Below, one piece after another: positions 1-10,270 of a stretch of 64,000 nucleotides of DNA. This DNA is from Halomonas sp. JB37 (GTDB lineage Bacteria > Pseudomonadota > Gammaproteobacteria > Pseudomonadales > Halomonadaceae): contig NZ_NRGW01000001.1 of NCBI RefSeq assembly GCF_002332255.1, forward strand, positions 1,736,001 to 1,800,000, in the 5' to 3' direction. How positions within the stretch are numbered: position 1 is the first letter of the stretch; the number at the start of each line of letters is the position of its first letter. Both the position numbers and the translations under genes were made by a program. The notes beneath the pieces are model-generated. The model was not told the DNA's origin. It was given only the letters and a program-made list of their open reading frames with translations, and did not search any database.

Positions 1-325
1 GGCACACATGGCCGCGGCCAAGCTGATGGCTGGCCAGCGCTGCGCCCAGCAGTAGCAGTGGCGGGGCGTGTTGGCTTTCGCGCTCAAAAAAGCGCACCAG
101 GGCCAGGTCTAAATCCCGCAGCCAGCCACGAGAAACCCAGCGCTCACACAGCTGTAGCAGCTCGGCGGTATCGCTTAGCGCGGGGTGGGGCTGGGTGGTG
201 CTGGTAGCGGGTTGCGTCGGTGGTGCTGTCGATGCGGTTGAATCAGGCGCAGCGGGCGGTGCGTCATCGGCGAACAGGTCGAAGTTCATGGGCTCGTTCA
301 TGGAAGGCGTGTCTCGCTTGCTCAT
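1..325 (-). CDS. recD: RecD, exonuclease V alpha subunit (N-terminal part, runs off window)
   Basis: This is the first 108 codons of the RecD helicase subunit of RecBCD, which processes double-strand breaks. The ATG at 323-325 overlaps the recB stop as ATGA. The visible protein has a variable, Ala/Pro/Thr-rich leader of about 45 residues, then the typical RecD N-terminal fold: a 'LCERWVSRGWLRDLDLALVRF' -like helix and the family phrase 'LASHQLGRGHVC' at the window edge. Position and overlap with recB make the assignment firm. The ATPase motifs lie outside the window. It is the last gene of the recC-recB-recD operon as seen here. Confidence 0.92.
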   Translation of the reverse strand, partial: MSKRDTPSMNEPMNFDLFADDAPPAAPDSTASTAPPTQPATSTTQPHPALSDTAELLQLCERWVSRGWLRDLDLALVRFFERESQHAPPLLLLGAALASHQLGRGHVC

Positions 326-3300
326 ACCTCCACCTCTTTGTGGGCTGCATCTGCCGCTGTGCCTGCAAAGAGGGCATCCAGCGCTTCAATCAGCGCGACC
401 GGGGCGGGCACGGCGTGTACCCCGCGAGTGGTGCGGCTGCCGCGCAGAAATACCGTCATCGAGCCGCCTAAGTGTTGGTGCGGGTCGTAGTCGGGCAGGC
501 GCGCTTTGAGTAGCCGATGCAGCGCGAGCAGGTACAGCGCCGCTTGCAGGTCGTAGCGCTTTTCGATCATGGCGCTGCGCAGGGCATCAAAGGTGTAGGC
601 GCTGTCGTCGCTGCCCAGGTAGTTGGACTTCCAGTCGAGCACGTAGAAGCGGCCTTCATGTTCAAACGCGAGGTCGATAAAGCCTTTGAGCATGCCGTTG
701 AGGGTGTCGGCATCCAACGCGGGGCGCGACACCCCAGGCAGTAAATGATTGCTTACCAGTTCATCCAATTTGCGCGTTCCCACCTGATGGGCGGCAAACC
801 AGAACTCCAGCTCTACCTGATAGCTGCCTAGTTCGCTTAGCGCTACTTGGTCGCCTTCGCCTTGCTTTGATGAAGGCAGGGGAAGAGGGACATTGAGCAG
901 TTCTTCAAACCAGCCCGCCAGGGTGTCGTGCCATGCCTGCCAGCCACGTAGCTGAACGCGCCGCCGCAGCATATCTTCCCGCGCGGCGGGGTCTTCTAAC
1001 GCTTTGTTAAAGCCTAGCTGACCCGCCCACTCTAAAAGCCCGTGCAGAAAGGTGCCGGGGCCGGGGCCTCGGGGAAAGCGGTGCAGGTGGAATGCTTCGG
1101 TGTTGATGGCGTTGTCGTGAGGTTCATCCAGCACTTCCAGGGTGGTGGCTTCCTGGGGCGTGGTGGGTTCGGGCGTCGGCATCAATGGTGTTATGGCCCC
1201 CGAGGTGCGCAGCGCCGAGTAGCTGGCGATCCACCACTGTTCCCGTGCGGGGCGCAGCGGGGTGCGGGCGTGGCCCAGCGCTTGCTGTTCCGGCGCGGGG
1301 GTAAAGCGTAATGCAGTGGGCTCCGGCGCGGCGCTCAGTTCGATATTGCTGCCTGCCACCAGTTCACCTAGCGCTTGAGTAAACGCGCTGGGGGCAATGG
1401 CTTTACCGCCGTTGATGAGATGGCCGATGGCGCTGTTCTCACTGCCTTTAAGCGGCGCCAGCCCCATCCAGGTGGCGTGACGGGCGCGGGTGAACGCGAC
1501 GTAGAGCTTGCGCAGGTCTTCGCCGAGGCGTTCGCGGTCGGCGGTGGCAAGCGTCTCTTCATCGGCGCTTAGGCTGAGTTGCAGCCTGCCTTCGCTGTCG
1601 TGCCAGCGCAGTGGCAGGTCGCTGTCGCTGACCGGGCGGTGATTAGAAATGAACGGCAGAAACACCAGCGGATACTCAAGCCCCTTGGATTTGTGAATGG
1701 TCACGACCTTGACCAGATCGGCGTCGCTCTCCAGGCGCAGCTTGTGGCTGTCGCCGTGGCTATCCGGGTCGGCAATCGCCTCGGCGAGAAAACGAATCAG
1801 CGCGTGTTCGCCATCCAGCTCCTGGCTGGCGTGCTGCAGCATTTCGCCCAGGTGGAGCAGGTCGGTTAGCAAACGCTCACCCTCGGCAAACTCGCTCAAC
1901 AGCCGTGCAGCGATATCAAAATCCACCATCAAGCGGCGTACCAGCGGCAGCACGCCCTGGCGCTGCCACAGGTGGTGGTAGCCGCTGAACTGCTCAACCT
2001 TTGCTTCCCAGGCCAGTTCGCTCTGGTTGAGATGGTCGAGTGCTTCAAGGCTGAGCCCGATCACCGGCGTTGCCAGGGCGGCGCGCAGTTTGGCCTCCGC
2101 TTGGCGGGAGTTGGCCTGGGGCTCGGCGCAGGCGCGTAGCCAAATGGCTAGCTGCGGGGCGATGGGGGAGCTAAACACCTTGTCGTGATCGGAAAGGTAA
2201 ACACTCTTGATGCCCCGGCTGGCCATGGCCAAACGAATCGCCCGCGCTTCCTGCAGGCCGTTGACCAGCACGGCCATGTCCGAGGGGGCCAGCGGAGTGA
2301 GTGATTGCTCTCCGCTTCTCACACTGCTATCGCCCGTCGCACTGTTGTCGATCGCTTTCGCAAAGCCCGCCTGCTGTTGGCGGCCTGCTTCCAGTAGCGC
2401 GGCCATGTGCGAGGCGCAGCGCTCGGCCATCTCGGTTTGATAGGCGGTTTTGGAGAGCGGCTCGTCGCTTTCAAGGGGCCACAGGGTCATCGCGGGTAGC
2501 GGCTGGCCGTTGAGCACCAGCGTGTCCTTGGTACCTTTGGCGTTGACGGGGTTAAACGGCAGCGGGTTGTTGCCACCATCAGCGCGGAATAAAAAGGCCC
2601 CGGCGTGATGTTGATCAGCGTAACTAAAGCAGTGATTGACCGCAGCGACCATGGCCAGGCTGGAGCGAAAGTTGGTGCCCAGCGTGACGTGGCGGCCATC
2701 GGTGTCGTGGCGGGCCTGCAGGTAGGTGAAGATATCCGCGCCGCGAAAGGCGTAGATGGCCTGCTTGGGGTCGCCAATCAGCAGAATGGCGCTGTCACGG
2801 CGGGGCGTTGCGACGTCATATACGGCGTTGAAGATGCGGTACTGAATTGGGTCGGTGTCTTGGAACTCGTCGATCAACGCGACGGGGAACTGGCGCTTGA
2901 TCTGGGCGGCTAACGCTTCTTTGTTGGGGCCTTGCAGGGCGCGGTCTAAATGGGTAAGCAGGTCGTTGGGGCCCATTTCGGCGCGGCGTTCCTGTTCGCG
3001 CTCCAGGCGGGCGCGGCACCACTGCACGGCGTGAATCAGCAGGTCGTTACGTGGCTCGGGAAGGGCATCTAACGCTTGCGGTAGCAGCGCCAGCGCGTCC
3101 CACACCTGGGGGCAAGGCGGTGCGCCCTCTTTCCAGATATCGGCCATGCCGTCGGGCGTCATGCGTTTCCAGGCGGCGTCGGTAAGCGCAGGGCGGTCCA
3201 GGTCGCTTTCGCTCCACTCGCGCAGTGCGCCTAGCCAGTTGGTGCGGCTTTTGGCGTTGAAGCTTTGGCCCTTGAACGCTTTGCGCGTGGCGGCGTCTTC

Positions 3301-4074
3301 CAGAGCGGGCACCAGTTCATCCAGCCAAGCAGGCCAGGGGGCTTTGAGTTCGTTGAGCTGGGCGGTGCGTTCGGCTTGGGTGGCGGCCAGCGTTTCGCGG
3401 GGCTGTGGCTTTGCGCCGCCCAGCGCTTCGCTTTCAGGCAATAGCCGCTGCAGTAGAGCATGCAGATCGTCGGGCGATTTCCAGTAGCGGGTGACAATGC
3501 CCAGTGCGTCGCTGTCCAGCGGGTAGTAGAAGCTGCGCCAGTAGTCGCGCACCACTTCTTGTTCCAGCTCGCGCTGGTCGTTCTCTAAATTGAGCGAGAA
3601 TAGGCTGCCGCTGTCGAAGGCATGCTCGCGCAGCATGCGGTAGCACCAGCTGTGGATGGTGGAAACCGCGGCTTCGTCCATCCATTCGGCGGCCAGCGCC
3701 AGGCGCCGCGAACAGGCGGGCCAACTGGCGGGGTCGTATTGGTCGCGGAGTTCTAGCAGAAGCTCATCGCTTGCCTGCCCATCATCGCGAAACACTTCCG
3801 CCGCTTCTACCAGCCGGTTGCGGATACGTTCGCGTAGCTCTTGGGTGGCAGCGTTGGTGAAGGTGACTACCAGGATTTCCGGCGGGGTGAGCGGGCGGAT
3901 AAAGGCGGTGTCGTCGTCAACGCTGTGGCCGCCGAGCACCAGCCGCACGTAAAGCAGCGCGATGGTGAACGTTTTGCCGGTGCCTGCGCTGGCTTCTATC
4001 AGCCGGCTGCCGTGAAGCGGGAGCGTAAGCGGGTTAAGCGGTGTAACGCTGTTGGTTGACGGCAGTTGGCTCAT
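322..4074 (-). CDS. recB: RecB, exonuclease V beta subunit (UvrD-type helicase/nuclease)
   Basis: This 1250-residue protein is the 3'-5' helicase and sole nuclease subunit of RecBCD. Walker A 'EASAGTGKT' lies at residues 27-35, Walker B 'LIDEFQDTD' near 400, helicase motif V 'TIHKSKGLEYP' near 795 and motif VI 'YVAFTRARHA' just after. The C-terminal nuclease domain carries 'VLDWKSNYLG' near 1146, whose Asp and Lys are the catalytic residues of the RecB nuclease family. Length is slightly above the E. coli protein (about 1180). The start has GGAGG six bases upstream, inside the end of recC; ATGA overlaps join it to recC and recD, indicating translational coupling. Confidence 0.97.
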   Translation of the reverse strand: MSQLPSTNSVTPLNPLTLPLHGSRLIEASAGTGKTFTIALLYVRLVLGGHSVDDDTAFIRPLTPPEILVVTFTNAATQELRERIRNRLVEAAEVFRDDGQASDELLLELRDQYDPASWPACSRRLALAAEWMDEAAVSTIHSWCYRMLREHAFDSGSLFSLNLENDQRELEQEVVRDYWRSFYYPLDSDALGIVTRYWKSPDDLHALLQRLLPESEALGGAKPQPRETLAATQAERTAQLNELKAPWPAWLDELVPALEDAATRKAFKGQSFNAKSRTNWLGALREWSESDLDRPALTDAAWKRMTPDGMADIWKEGAPPCPQVWDALALLPQALDALPEPRNDLLIHAVQWCRARLEREQERRAEMGPNDLLTHLDRALQGPNKEALAAQIKRQFPVALIDEFQDTDPIQYRIFNAVYDVATPRRDSAILLIGDPKQAIYAFRGADIFTYLQARHDTDGRHVTLGTNFRSSLAMVAAVNHCFSYADQHHAGAFLFRADGGNNPLPFNPVNAKGTKDTLVLNGQPLPAMTLWPLESDEPLSKTAYQTEMAERCASHMAALLEAGRQQQAGFAKAIDNSATGDSSVRSGEQSLTPLAPSDMAVLVNGLQEARAIRLAMASRGIKSVYLSDHDKVFSSPIAPQLAIWLRACAEPQANSRQAEAKLRAALATPVIGLSLEALDHLNQSELAWEAKVEQFSGYHHLWQRQGVLPLVRRLMVDFDIAARLLSEFAEGERLLTDLLHLGEMLQHASQELDGEHALIRFLAEAIADPDSHGDSHKLRLESDADLVKVVTIHKSKGLEYPLVFLPFISNHRPVSDSDLPLRWHDSEGRLQLSLSADEETLATADRERLGEDLRKLYVAFTRARHATWMGLAPLKGSENSAIGHLINGGKAIAPSAFTQALGELVAGSNIELSAAPEPTALRFTPAPEQQALGHARTPLRPAREQWWIASYSALRTSGAITPLMPTPEPTTPQEATTLEVLDEPHDNAINTEAFHLHRFPRGPGPGTFLHGLLEWAGQLGFNKALEDPAAREDMLRRRVQLRGWQAWHDTLAGWFEELLNVPLPLPSSKQGEGDQVALSELGSYQVELEFWFAAHQVGTRKLDELVSNHLLPGVSRPALDADTLNGMLKGFIDLAFEHEGRFYVLDWKSNYLGSDDSAYTFDALRSAMIEKRYDLQAALYLLALHRLLKARLPDYDPHQHLGGSMTVFLRGSRTTRGVHAVPAPVALIEALDALFAGTAADAAHKEVEV

Positions 4075-7000
4075 GCGGCACCTCCTTTAATGGATCGATG
4101 CAGTGGCGCATAAAGCATCTCAGTCAGTGTCGCGAAGCAGTGGCCGCTATTGTTCTCGTTAAACAGTCTTTCGAAGCTTGGCCATTGGTGGGCGAGGTAG
4201 GCGCTTTGGGCAACTTCGCCGGCCTGAAAACGTCCGCCTTCATAGGCCGTTTCAGCGGCGGCGTAGGCGTCGCTTGCGGGGTCAGATTCTGGCGTGCCCT
4301 GTTTGGCTAGCCAGGCAAACGCGGCCTGCGGGGCGAGCGGTAGCGGAGCCTGCATGCCATCGCGCCAGGCGTTGAGCATGTTGTGTAGTTGGTAGCGGGC
4401 ATTCTCGGCCTCTAAAGGCTCCAGCCGCACATGGCCGGCTTTTGAGAGTAGCTGTGTGGTCATCGGGCGCTCGGCATTACCCGCTAGGTGGGCGACCCAG
4501 GGCCGTAGCAGGTGCTGCCAGCGGTACTGAGCACGCCCGCGCCCTTGGCTGACCAGGCTGCTGCTGAGCAGTAACAGGCGGCAGCGGTTGCCTTCGCTAT
4601 CTTCTCGTAACTCGCCTAGCCAGTCTTCCAGCGTTACCTTGCCTTCAACGCTTTCAATAACTTGTTCTTCAACTGCTTGTTCTTCAACAACTCGTTCTTC
4701 AACAACCTGCACGGCCTGGGGCGCCGTCACTATGTGGGGCCACTCTTGTAGGGCTTCTTCGTAGGCGCCAAACAGTGCCTCCATTGGCTCCGCCAGCGCT
4801 TCGCGCATGCGTTCACCAAACGCACCCACCGCCAGTACGCCTTGGCCTTTAAAGCGTTCAAGCGTTGCGTGCAGTGCTTCGATGCGCGGCAGGCCGTTGT
4901 CGACTGCATGGCGCTGGGCGGCGATTAGCTGGTCCTGTAGCTGCCAGTTTTGTAGCCCGTCTAGGGTGAAGGGTTCCACATCGAGCTGGGCGAGCTCTTC
5001 CTGTTCGAAGTAAACACCTAGGCGGGTATTGAAAAAAGCTTTCGCCGGTTCACGTAGAAAGCTGCCTAGTTGGCCAAGGGTTAGCGTGCTTTGCTGTTCA
5101 AGGCCCCACTCAGATAGCGGCGCTGGGTTTTGCGGGCGAGAGTCGCTGTCGCTAGTCTGCGTATGCGGAGCGCGCCCTTCATGTACTTCGCGCCATTCAT
5201 GTACATAGGTAAATAGCCGCGCCTGGGCAGGGGAGTCGTCAGTTTGTGCGGTGAAATAGCGACGGCTAAATGGCTGAAGCGGGTGCTCGGTGGTTAAGGC
5301 ATCGAGCAGCGGTGTGCCTTTTTGCGTGTGCCAGCCTGCTGCAAGGTGGTCGCGCAGTTGGCCGACCAGCACCGAGGGTGGCATCGGGTTGTTATCGATC
5401 AGGCTGCGGCCTACCCAGCTAATGTAGAGCTGCTGGCGGGCAGAGAGCAGCGCTTCCAAAAACAGGTAGCGATCGTCTTCCCGGCGTGAGCGGTCGCCGG
5501 GGCGGTAGTCGCTGCCCATCAGGTCAAAATCCAGCGGTGGCTGCGAACGCGGGTATTCGCCGTCGTTCATGCCCAGTAAGCAGACGTGCTTGAACGGTAT
5601 CGCGCGCATCGGCATTAGCGTTGCGAAGTTGACCGCCCCGGCTAAAAAGCGCTGAGACAGGCTATGTTCGTCGATTTGCCCCAGCCAGTGTTCGCGCACC
5701 ATGGAAAGCGGCAGGGGGTCAAAAAGCTGGGCCTCGTCGGTACTGTCTAACAGCTGCTGAAGCGCGGTTTCCAGCTTGGTGAGCATCACGCTTTCTTGAG
5801 CGTCGTCGGTCACAAAGTAAGTTTCCAGCAGCTCGCGCAGCCGCGCCACCCAGGTGGCGGTATCGGTGGGCTGGCAGAACGTTTCCCAGGTGTTTTCCAG
5901 GCGCTCTAGCAGCGTGGCCAGCGGGCCCGCTAGCGACGCTTCTAGCCCGCCAATGTCGTCAAACGGCTCAATGCCTTGCCAGGCGTCGGCGTCACCAATG
6001 GCGTAGCCCAGCAGCAGGCGGCGCAGGCCAAATGCCCAGGTGTTCTGGGTCAGCCCTTCAGGTAAATCCAGCCGAGTGCGCTGCTCGGCATTGAGCCCCC
6101 AGCGAATGCCCGCGCCTTCAATCCAGCGGCTAAGTGTGGGTAGATCGTGTTCATCGATACCAAAGCGGGCGCGCAGCGCAGGGACTTCTAAAAGGTCTAA
6201 AAGATCGCTTACCGAGAGGCGCAGCTCGGGCAGGCGCAGCAGTTTTTCCAGCGCTATCATCAGTGGCAGCCGATGGCGGCTGGCCTGATCCGACAGCGTG
6301 TAGGGAATATAGCGCGGGTCGTCGCTTTGCAGCTGGCCAAACACGGCTGCAATGTGCGGCGCGTAGCGGTCGATATCCGGCACCATCACGATGATGTCGC
6401 GTGGGCGCAGATCCGGATCGGCGCTGAATGCGGCAAGCAGCTGGTCGTGGAGAATTTCCACTTCGCGCTGGGGGCCGTGGGCAATATGAAACACGATGGA
6501 ATCGTCGCTGGCCGCATCTAATGCGGGCCAGTGGGTTTGGGTTTCGGCGACGGGGCGCAGCTCGCGGATGTCGTCCTGCAGTTGGCTGAGCAGGCAGTTG
6601 CGTTCTTCGCCGCTAAACGGCTCAAACATATCGATTCGTAGCGCCTGCTGCTCGAACAGCGTTTGGTAGTTGCCTGAATCGTCGTGCTCATCAAGCAGGC
6701 GTAAGTAGTCGCGGCCCTGTTTGCCCCAGGCGGCCAGCAGCGGTTGGGCGTGCAGATGCAGGGCATCAATGCCATCACCGGTACCCAGTACGTCCAGCGC
6801 GTCGGGCATGCCCGCCTTACGCTGCTGGCGATAGCGGCTGGCGCGCAGCAGGTCTTTGTGTTCGATGATATCCGCCCAGTAGTACTGGCAGGGGTTGTGA
6901 ACGCAGAGCACAATTTGGCAGCAGCGTGACAGTGCCGCCAAGGCTTCCAGGGTCTGTTGTGGCAGCGATGAAATGCCAAAAATGATCAGCCGCCGGGGGA

Positions 7001-7733
7001 GGCCGGGCGGGCATGGCTGGCCTTCTAGCTGCTCAGCGGCGATTAAAAACCGGCTGTGAACCTGGGCGCGGCTGCTGTTAAGGCCCGCAGCACCTTGTGT
7101 GTGGGCCACATCGTCGCGTAGCGCTCGCCATAGTGCCGGCTGCCACTGCTGATGCGCTTCCAGCGGGCGCGCCTCACCGCGGGCGGTAATCAATACATCG
7201 TTGCCCTTCGCCCAGGCGTCCAGCCAATCTGCGCGGTAGACCTGATACTGATCAAATAGATCGGCCAGCCGCTCGGCCAGCTGGTAGTGCTTGCGCTGGT
7301 CGCGATCGACCTCTAAAAAACGTGCCAGCGGCGCAAAGGTTTCTTGCTCGGCAAGGCTGGGTAGCAGGCGCAGTAAGCGCCAAATCAAGCGCGACTTATC
7401 AAACGGCGATGTTTCGGGAACGGCCTGTTCGTCTTCGGTTAGATGCGTCAGCACCGTGCGGTAGGCTTGCCATAAAAAACGCGCGGGCAGGGTGACATTA
7501 AGCGCGGCGGCAATACCTGCGCCACCTTGCGCGGGGTCTTCAGCGAGCGCCAGTTTTAGCCATTGCCCGATACCGTTGCTCTGTACCAAGATGGTTTCAT
7601 TTTCCAACGGCGCTAACGGGTGCCTGCGCATCCACTCCACCGCCAAGCCACGCAGGTCTTCAAGACGATTGGCATGCACCACCATAAAGCCTGGCGCTAA
7701 CGGCGTTTGTGAGAGCAGAGGGTTTACAGGCAT
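4071..7733 (-). CDS. recC: RecC, exonuclease V gamma subunit
   Basis: This 1220-residue subunit recognises Chi and holds RecBCD together; it has a degenerate helicase and nuclease fold. Family phrases include 'NRLEDL' near the start, 'LVQSNGIGQWLKLALA', 'VMVPDIDRYAPHIAAVFG' and 'LLGMNDGEYPRS'. It is the first gene of the operon, with AAGGA nine bases before the ATG, and its stop overlaps the recB start. An unusual acidic repeat (VVEERVVEEQAVEEQVIE, encoded around 4648-4708) is probably a surface-loop expansion. The gene is divergent from ilvD across a 144-bp gap that should hold both promoters. Confidence 0.96.
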   Translation of the reverse strand: MPVNPLLSQTPLAPGFMVVHANRLEDLRGLAVEWMRRHPLAPLENETILVQSNGIGQWLKLALAEDPAQGGAGIAAALNVTLPARFLWQAYRTVLTHLTEDEQAVPETSPFDKSRLIWRLLRLLPSLAEQETFAPLARFLEVDRDQRKHYQLAERLADLFDQYQVYRADWLDAWAKGNDVLITARGEARPLEAHQQWQPALWRALRDDVAHTQGAAGLNSSRAQVHSRFLIAAEQLEGQPCPPGLPRRLIIFGISSLPQQTLEALAALSRCCQIVLCVHNPCQYYWADIIEHKDLLRASRYRQQRKAGMPDALDVLGTGDGIDALHLHAQPLLAAWGKQGRDYLRLLDEHDDSGNYQTLFEQQALRIDMFEPFSGEERNCLLSQLQDDIRELRPVAETQTHWPALDAASDDSIVFHIAHGPQREVEILHDQLLAAFSADPDLRPRDIIVMVPDIDRYAPHIAAVFGQLQSDDPRYIPYTLSDQASRHRLPLMIALEKLLRLPELRLSVSDLLDLLEVPALRARFGIDEHDLPTLSRWIEGAGIRWGLNAEQRTRLDLPEGLTQNTWAFGLRRLLLGYAIGDADAWQGIEPFDDIGGLEASLAGPLATLLERLENTWETFCQPTDTATWVARLRELLETYFVTDDAQESVMLTKLETALQQLLDSTDEAQLFDPLPLSMVREHWLGQIDEHSLSQRFLAGAVNFATLMPMRAIPFKHVCLLGMNDGEYPRSQPPLDFDLMGSDYRPGDRSRREDDRYLFLEALLSARQQLYISWVGRSLIDNNPMPPSVLVGQLRDHLAAGWHTQKGTPLLDALTTEHPLQPFSRRYFTAQTDDSPAQARLFTYVHEWREVHEGRAPHTQTSDSDSRPQNPAPLSEWGLEQQSTLTLGQLGSFLREPAKAFFNTRLGVYFEQEELAQLDVEPFTLDGLQNWQLQDQLIAAQRHAVDNGLPRIEALHATLERFKGQGVLAVGAFGERMREALAEPMEALFGAYEEALQEWPHIVTAPQAVQVVEERVVEEQAVEEQVIESVEGKVTLEDWLGELREDSEGNRCRLLLLSSSLVSQGRGRAQYRWQHLLRPWVAHLAGNAERPMTTQLLSKAGHVRLEPLEAENARYQLHNMLNAWRDGMQAPLPLAPQAAFAWLAKQGTPESDPASDAYAAAETAYEGGRFQAGEVAQSAYLAHQWPSFERLFNENNSGHCFATLTEMLYAPLHRSIKGGAA

Positions 7734-7877
7734 GCACGATAGTCCTTAATGAATGATTCCTTGACGGCAGTGGCGATGGGCATAGCGCTATGGTGCCATA
7801 TGTTAATCATCTTGCGGGATACGAAATATATCGCCAAGCTATACGGATACCGTGAGCAAAGCTAAGAGAGATCAATA

Positions 7878-9560
7878 ATGACTGAGTCATCCCAACATTC
7901 CCGTCGCCACTCTTCTCTAGTGGTCGATGGTCCAGGTAAAGCTGCTAGCCGCGCCATGCTGCGGGCGGTGGGCTTTAATGATGATGATTTTAAGAAACCC
8001 CAAGTAGGTATTGCCTCCACCTGGAGCATGGTGACCCCGTGTAACAGCCATATTGGTGAGTTGGCCGATTTCGCCCGTGATGGCGCTGATGCCGGCGGTG
8101 GTAAAGGCGTGATTTTCAATACCATCACTATCTCTGATGGCATTGCGAATGGCACCGAAGGTATGAAGTACTCGCTGGTATCCCGTGAAGTCATTGCGGA
8201 TTCCATCGAAACGGTGGCTGGCTGTGAAGGCTTTGATGGCCTGGTGGCAATTGGCGGCTGCGATAAAAACATGCCGGGCTGCATGATGGGCTTGGCGCGT
8301 TTGAATCGCCCCAGCGTATTTGTTTACGGCGGCACCATCATGCCGGGCAAAGGCCACACCGATATCGTCTCAGTGTTCGAGGCTATGGGTGCGCACTCCC
8401 GTGGCGATATCGATCTGATCGAATTAAAGAATATCGAAGAAACCGCTATTCCTGGCCCCGGCTCCTGTGGCGGTATGTACACCGCTAACACCATGGCCTC
8501 CGCGATTGAAGCACTAGGCATGAGCCTGCCGGGCAGCTCAGCGCAGAACGCTATCTCTCAAGAGAAGCGTGATGACTGTAAAGCGGCGGGTGAAGCGGTG
8601 CTGGCGCTGCTAGAAGCCGATATTAAGCCTTCCGATATCATGACTCGCGAGGCGTTCGAGAACGCCATTACGGTCACTATCGCGTTGGGTGGTTCTACCA
8701 ATGCGGTGCTGCACTTGATTGGTATGGCGCGCACCATTGGTGTTGAGCTGACGCTTTCTGACTTTACCGAGATTGGTAAGCGCGTGCCGGTACTGGCTGA
8801 TCTGCGCCCTAGCGGCCATTACATGATGAGCGAGCTGGTGGCGATTGGTGGCATTCAGCCAATGATGAAAGTATTGCTGGACGCAGGCTTGCTGCACGGT
8901 AACTGCATGACCGTCACCGGCAAAACTCTGGCAGAGAACTTGGCAAATGTTGCGCCTTACCCCGCTGAGCCGCCGATCATCGCGTCGCTTGATAAGCCGG
9001 TTAAAGCAGAAAGCCATTTGCGTATGCTTTACGGCAACTTGGCGCCAGAAGGGGCCGTTGCGAAAATCACTGGTAAGGAAGGTACGCGCTTTTCTGGCTC
9101 CGCGCGGGTATTTGGCTCTGAGGAAGAAGCTCAGGCACGCATTAATGACGGCACCGTCGTGGCTGGCGACGTTGTGGTTATTCGCTACGAAGGCCCGAGA
9201 GGTGGCCCGGGTATGCGCGAAATGCTCACACCTACATCGGCCATTATGGGCCGCGGACTGGGTAACGACGTTGCGCTAATTACCGACGGACGTTTCTCGG
9301 GTGGCAGCCACGGCTTTGTGGTTGGGCATGTGTCGCCGGAAGCGTTCGACGGTGGCCCGCTGGCGCTGGTGGAAAATGGCGACACCATCACCATTGATGC
9401 CGAGGCGGACACGATTGAGGTTGATTTGTCAGACGAAGAGCTAGCTCGCCGTCGCACGGCGTGGCAGCAGCCTGAACCCCGCTATACCCGTGGCGTGCTG
9501 GCGAAATATGCGCGTTTGGTTAGCTCGGCCAGCACCGGTGCGGTAACCGACCAAGAGTAA
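7878..9560 (+). CDS. ilvD: Dihydroxy-acid dehydratase
   Basis: This 560-residue IlvD/Edd-family enzyme dehydrates 2,3-dihydroxy-isovalerate and -methylvalerate in valine, leucine and isoleucine synthesis. The three cluster-ligand cysteines are visible in 'TPCNSHIGE' (about 54), '[10 protein letters not shown]' (about 128, also holding the lysine of the Mg site) and '[12 protein letters not shown]' (about 196). The short length and these motif spellings fit the [2Fe-2S] class rather than the 616-residue E. coli type; that cluster assignment is inferred. The start is preceded by AGAGAG. It is transcribed alone and ends in a strong terminator at 9595-9631. Confidence 0.97.
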   Translation: MTESSQHSRRHSSLVVDGPGKAASRAMLRAVGFNDDDFKKPQVGIASTWSMVTPCNSHIGELADFARDGADAGGGKGVIFNTITISDGIANGTEGMKYSLVSREVIADSIETVAGCEGFDGLVAIGGCDKNMPGCMMGLARLNRPSVFVYGGTIMPGKGHTDIVSVFEAMGAHSRGDIDLIELKNIEETAIPGPGSCGGMYTANTMASAIEALGMSLPGSSAQNAISQEKRDDCKAAGEAVLALLEADIKPSDIMTREAFENAITVTIALGGSTNAVLHLIGMARTIGVELTLSDFTEIGKRVPVLADLRPSGHYMMSELVAIGGIQPMMKVLLDAGLLHGNCMTVTGKTLAENLANVAPYPAEPPIIASLDKPVKAESHLRMLYGNLAPEGAVAKITGKEGTRFSGSARVFGSEEEAQARINDGTVVAGDVVVIRYEGPRGGPGMREMLTPTSAIMGRGLGNDVALITDGRFSGGSHGFVVGHVSPEAFDGGPLALVENGDTITIDAEADTIEVDLSDEELARRRTAWQQPEPRYTRGVLAKYARLVSSASTGAVTDQE

Positions 9561-9594
9561 ATCGACGTAATAATCGCGTTGTCATGAAGCGGTA

Positions 9595-9631
9595 AAGCGC
9601 AAGGCTGAATATCAAAGCCTTGCGCTTTTTT
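9595..9631 (+). terminator. Rho-independent terminator of ilvD
   Basis: A perfect 11-bp stem (AGCGCAAGGCT / AGCCTTGCGCT) with a 9-nt loop is followed directly by a T run, 35 bp after the ilvD stop codon. Confidence 0.93.
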
Positions 9632-9779
9632 ATGGGTATAAAGTAGAAAGAATCATGGCAGGTATGCGAATCGGTGCAGCTATTGAGTTGGTTTTTAAAT
9701 GCGAGAGGATAAATATTTGATCAGACCGCCGGGAGGCGGCCTGTGGAAGAAAGCGCGATGAGAAAGCAGAAGAATACTG

Positions 9780-10052
9780 CTAAGGCGCCTCCAGCTCTAA
9801 GGTGCGACGCAGGGCGAGGAGTTCATCCACGCACAGATGCTCAAGCCTTCCGGCGAGCAAGTCGCTAATTTTTTGAACGGGAAGTCCTGCCCGACGGGCA
9901 ATGTCTCGACTTCCTAGGTCTGATACTGCGATCAGACGCGTGATAATACGCATTAAGCGCGTACGTTTTTCTAGTTCCCTGACATCGAGGTCAGGGCTGC
10001 TTCGCGGGGGATCAACCTGTTCCGCTGTGGCAGTTGCGCGTGCCGTGCTCAT
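9780..10052 (-). CDS. Small XRE/HTH_37-type DNA-binding protein
   Basis: This 90-residue protein has a charged N-terminal 30 residues followed by one helix-turn-helix: 'SRDIARRAGLPVQKISDLLA' at about 48-67, then 'GRLEHLCVDELLALRRTLEL'. The pattern LL-G-L---S-DEL resembles the HTH_37/XRE family, many members of which are antitoxins or autoregulators. No RelE/HigB-like toxin gene adjoins it, so either it is an orphan antitoxin-like regulator or it acts alone. It is divergent from purE. The family call is from pattern recognition; the target is unknown. Confidence 0.75.
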   Translation of the reverse strand: MSTARATATAEQVDPPRSSPDLDVRELEKRTRLMRIITRLIAVSDLGSRDIARRAGLPVQKISDLLAGRLEHLCVDELLALRRTLELEAP

Positions 10053-10270
10053 GTGGCTCCATTAGTCTGAAATGACAAACACACAATGCCGCCAACCGGT
10101 GCGCTTTTCAATGCCTTTTTTGATGAAAATTTCACGATGCAGGCAAAGCCCGCAAACGGGCTAGCTCTGGTAAACTATCCGCCTTCCTATTTTTCAGTGC
10201 GCCAAGCTTGGTGCGCGCCATTTTTCAATTTAGTTTTGCTTTTATAGGCCGTTGGGCCGAGGAGTTTTGC

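Noticed and set aside
322-7733. Many plus-strand open frames opposite recB and recC, up to 113 codons
   Set aside because: They are antisense shadows of codon-biased genes, lack Shine-Dalgarno sequences and resemble no family.
10146-10161. AGCCCG-CAAA-CGGGCT hairpin upstream of purE as a purine riboswitch or terminator
   Set aside because: It is a simple 6-bp hairpin without a T run and without purine-aptamer features.
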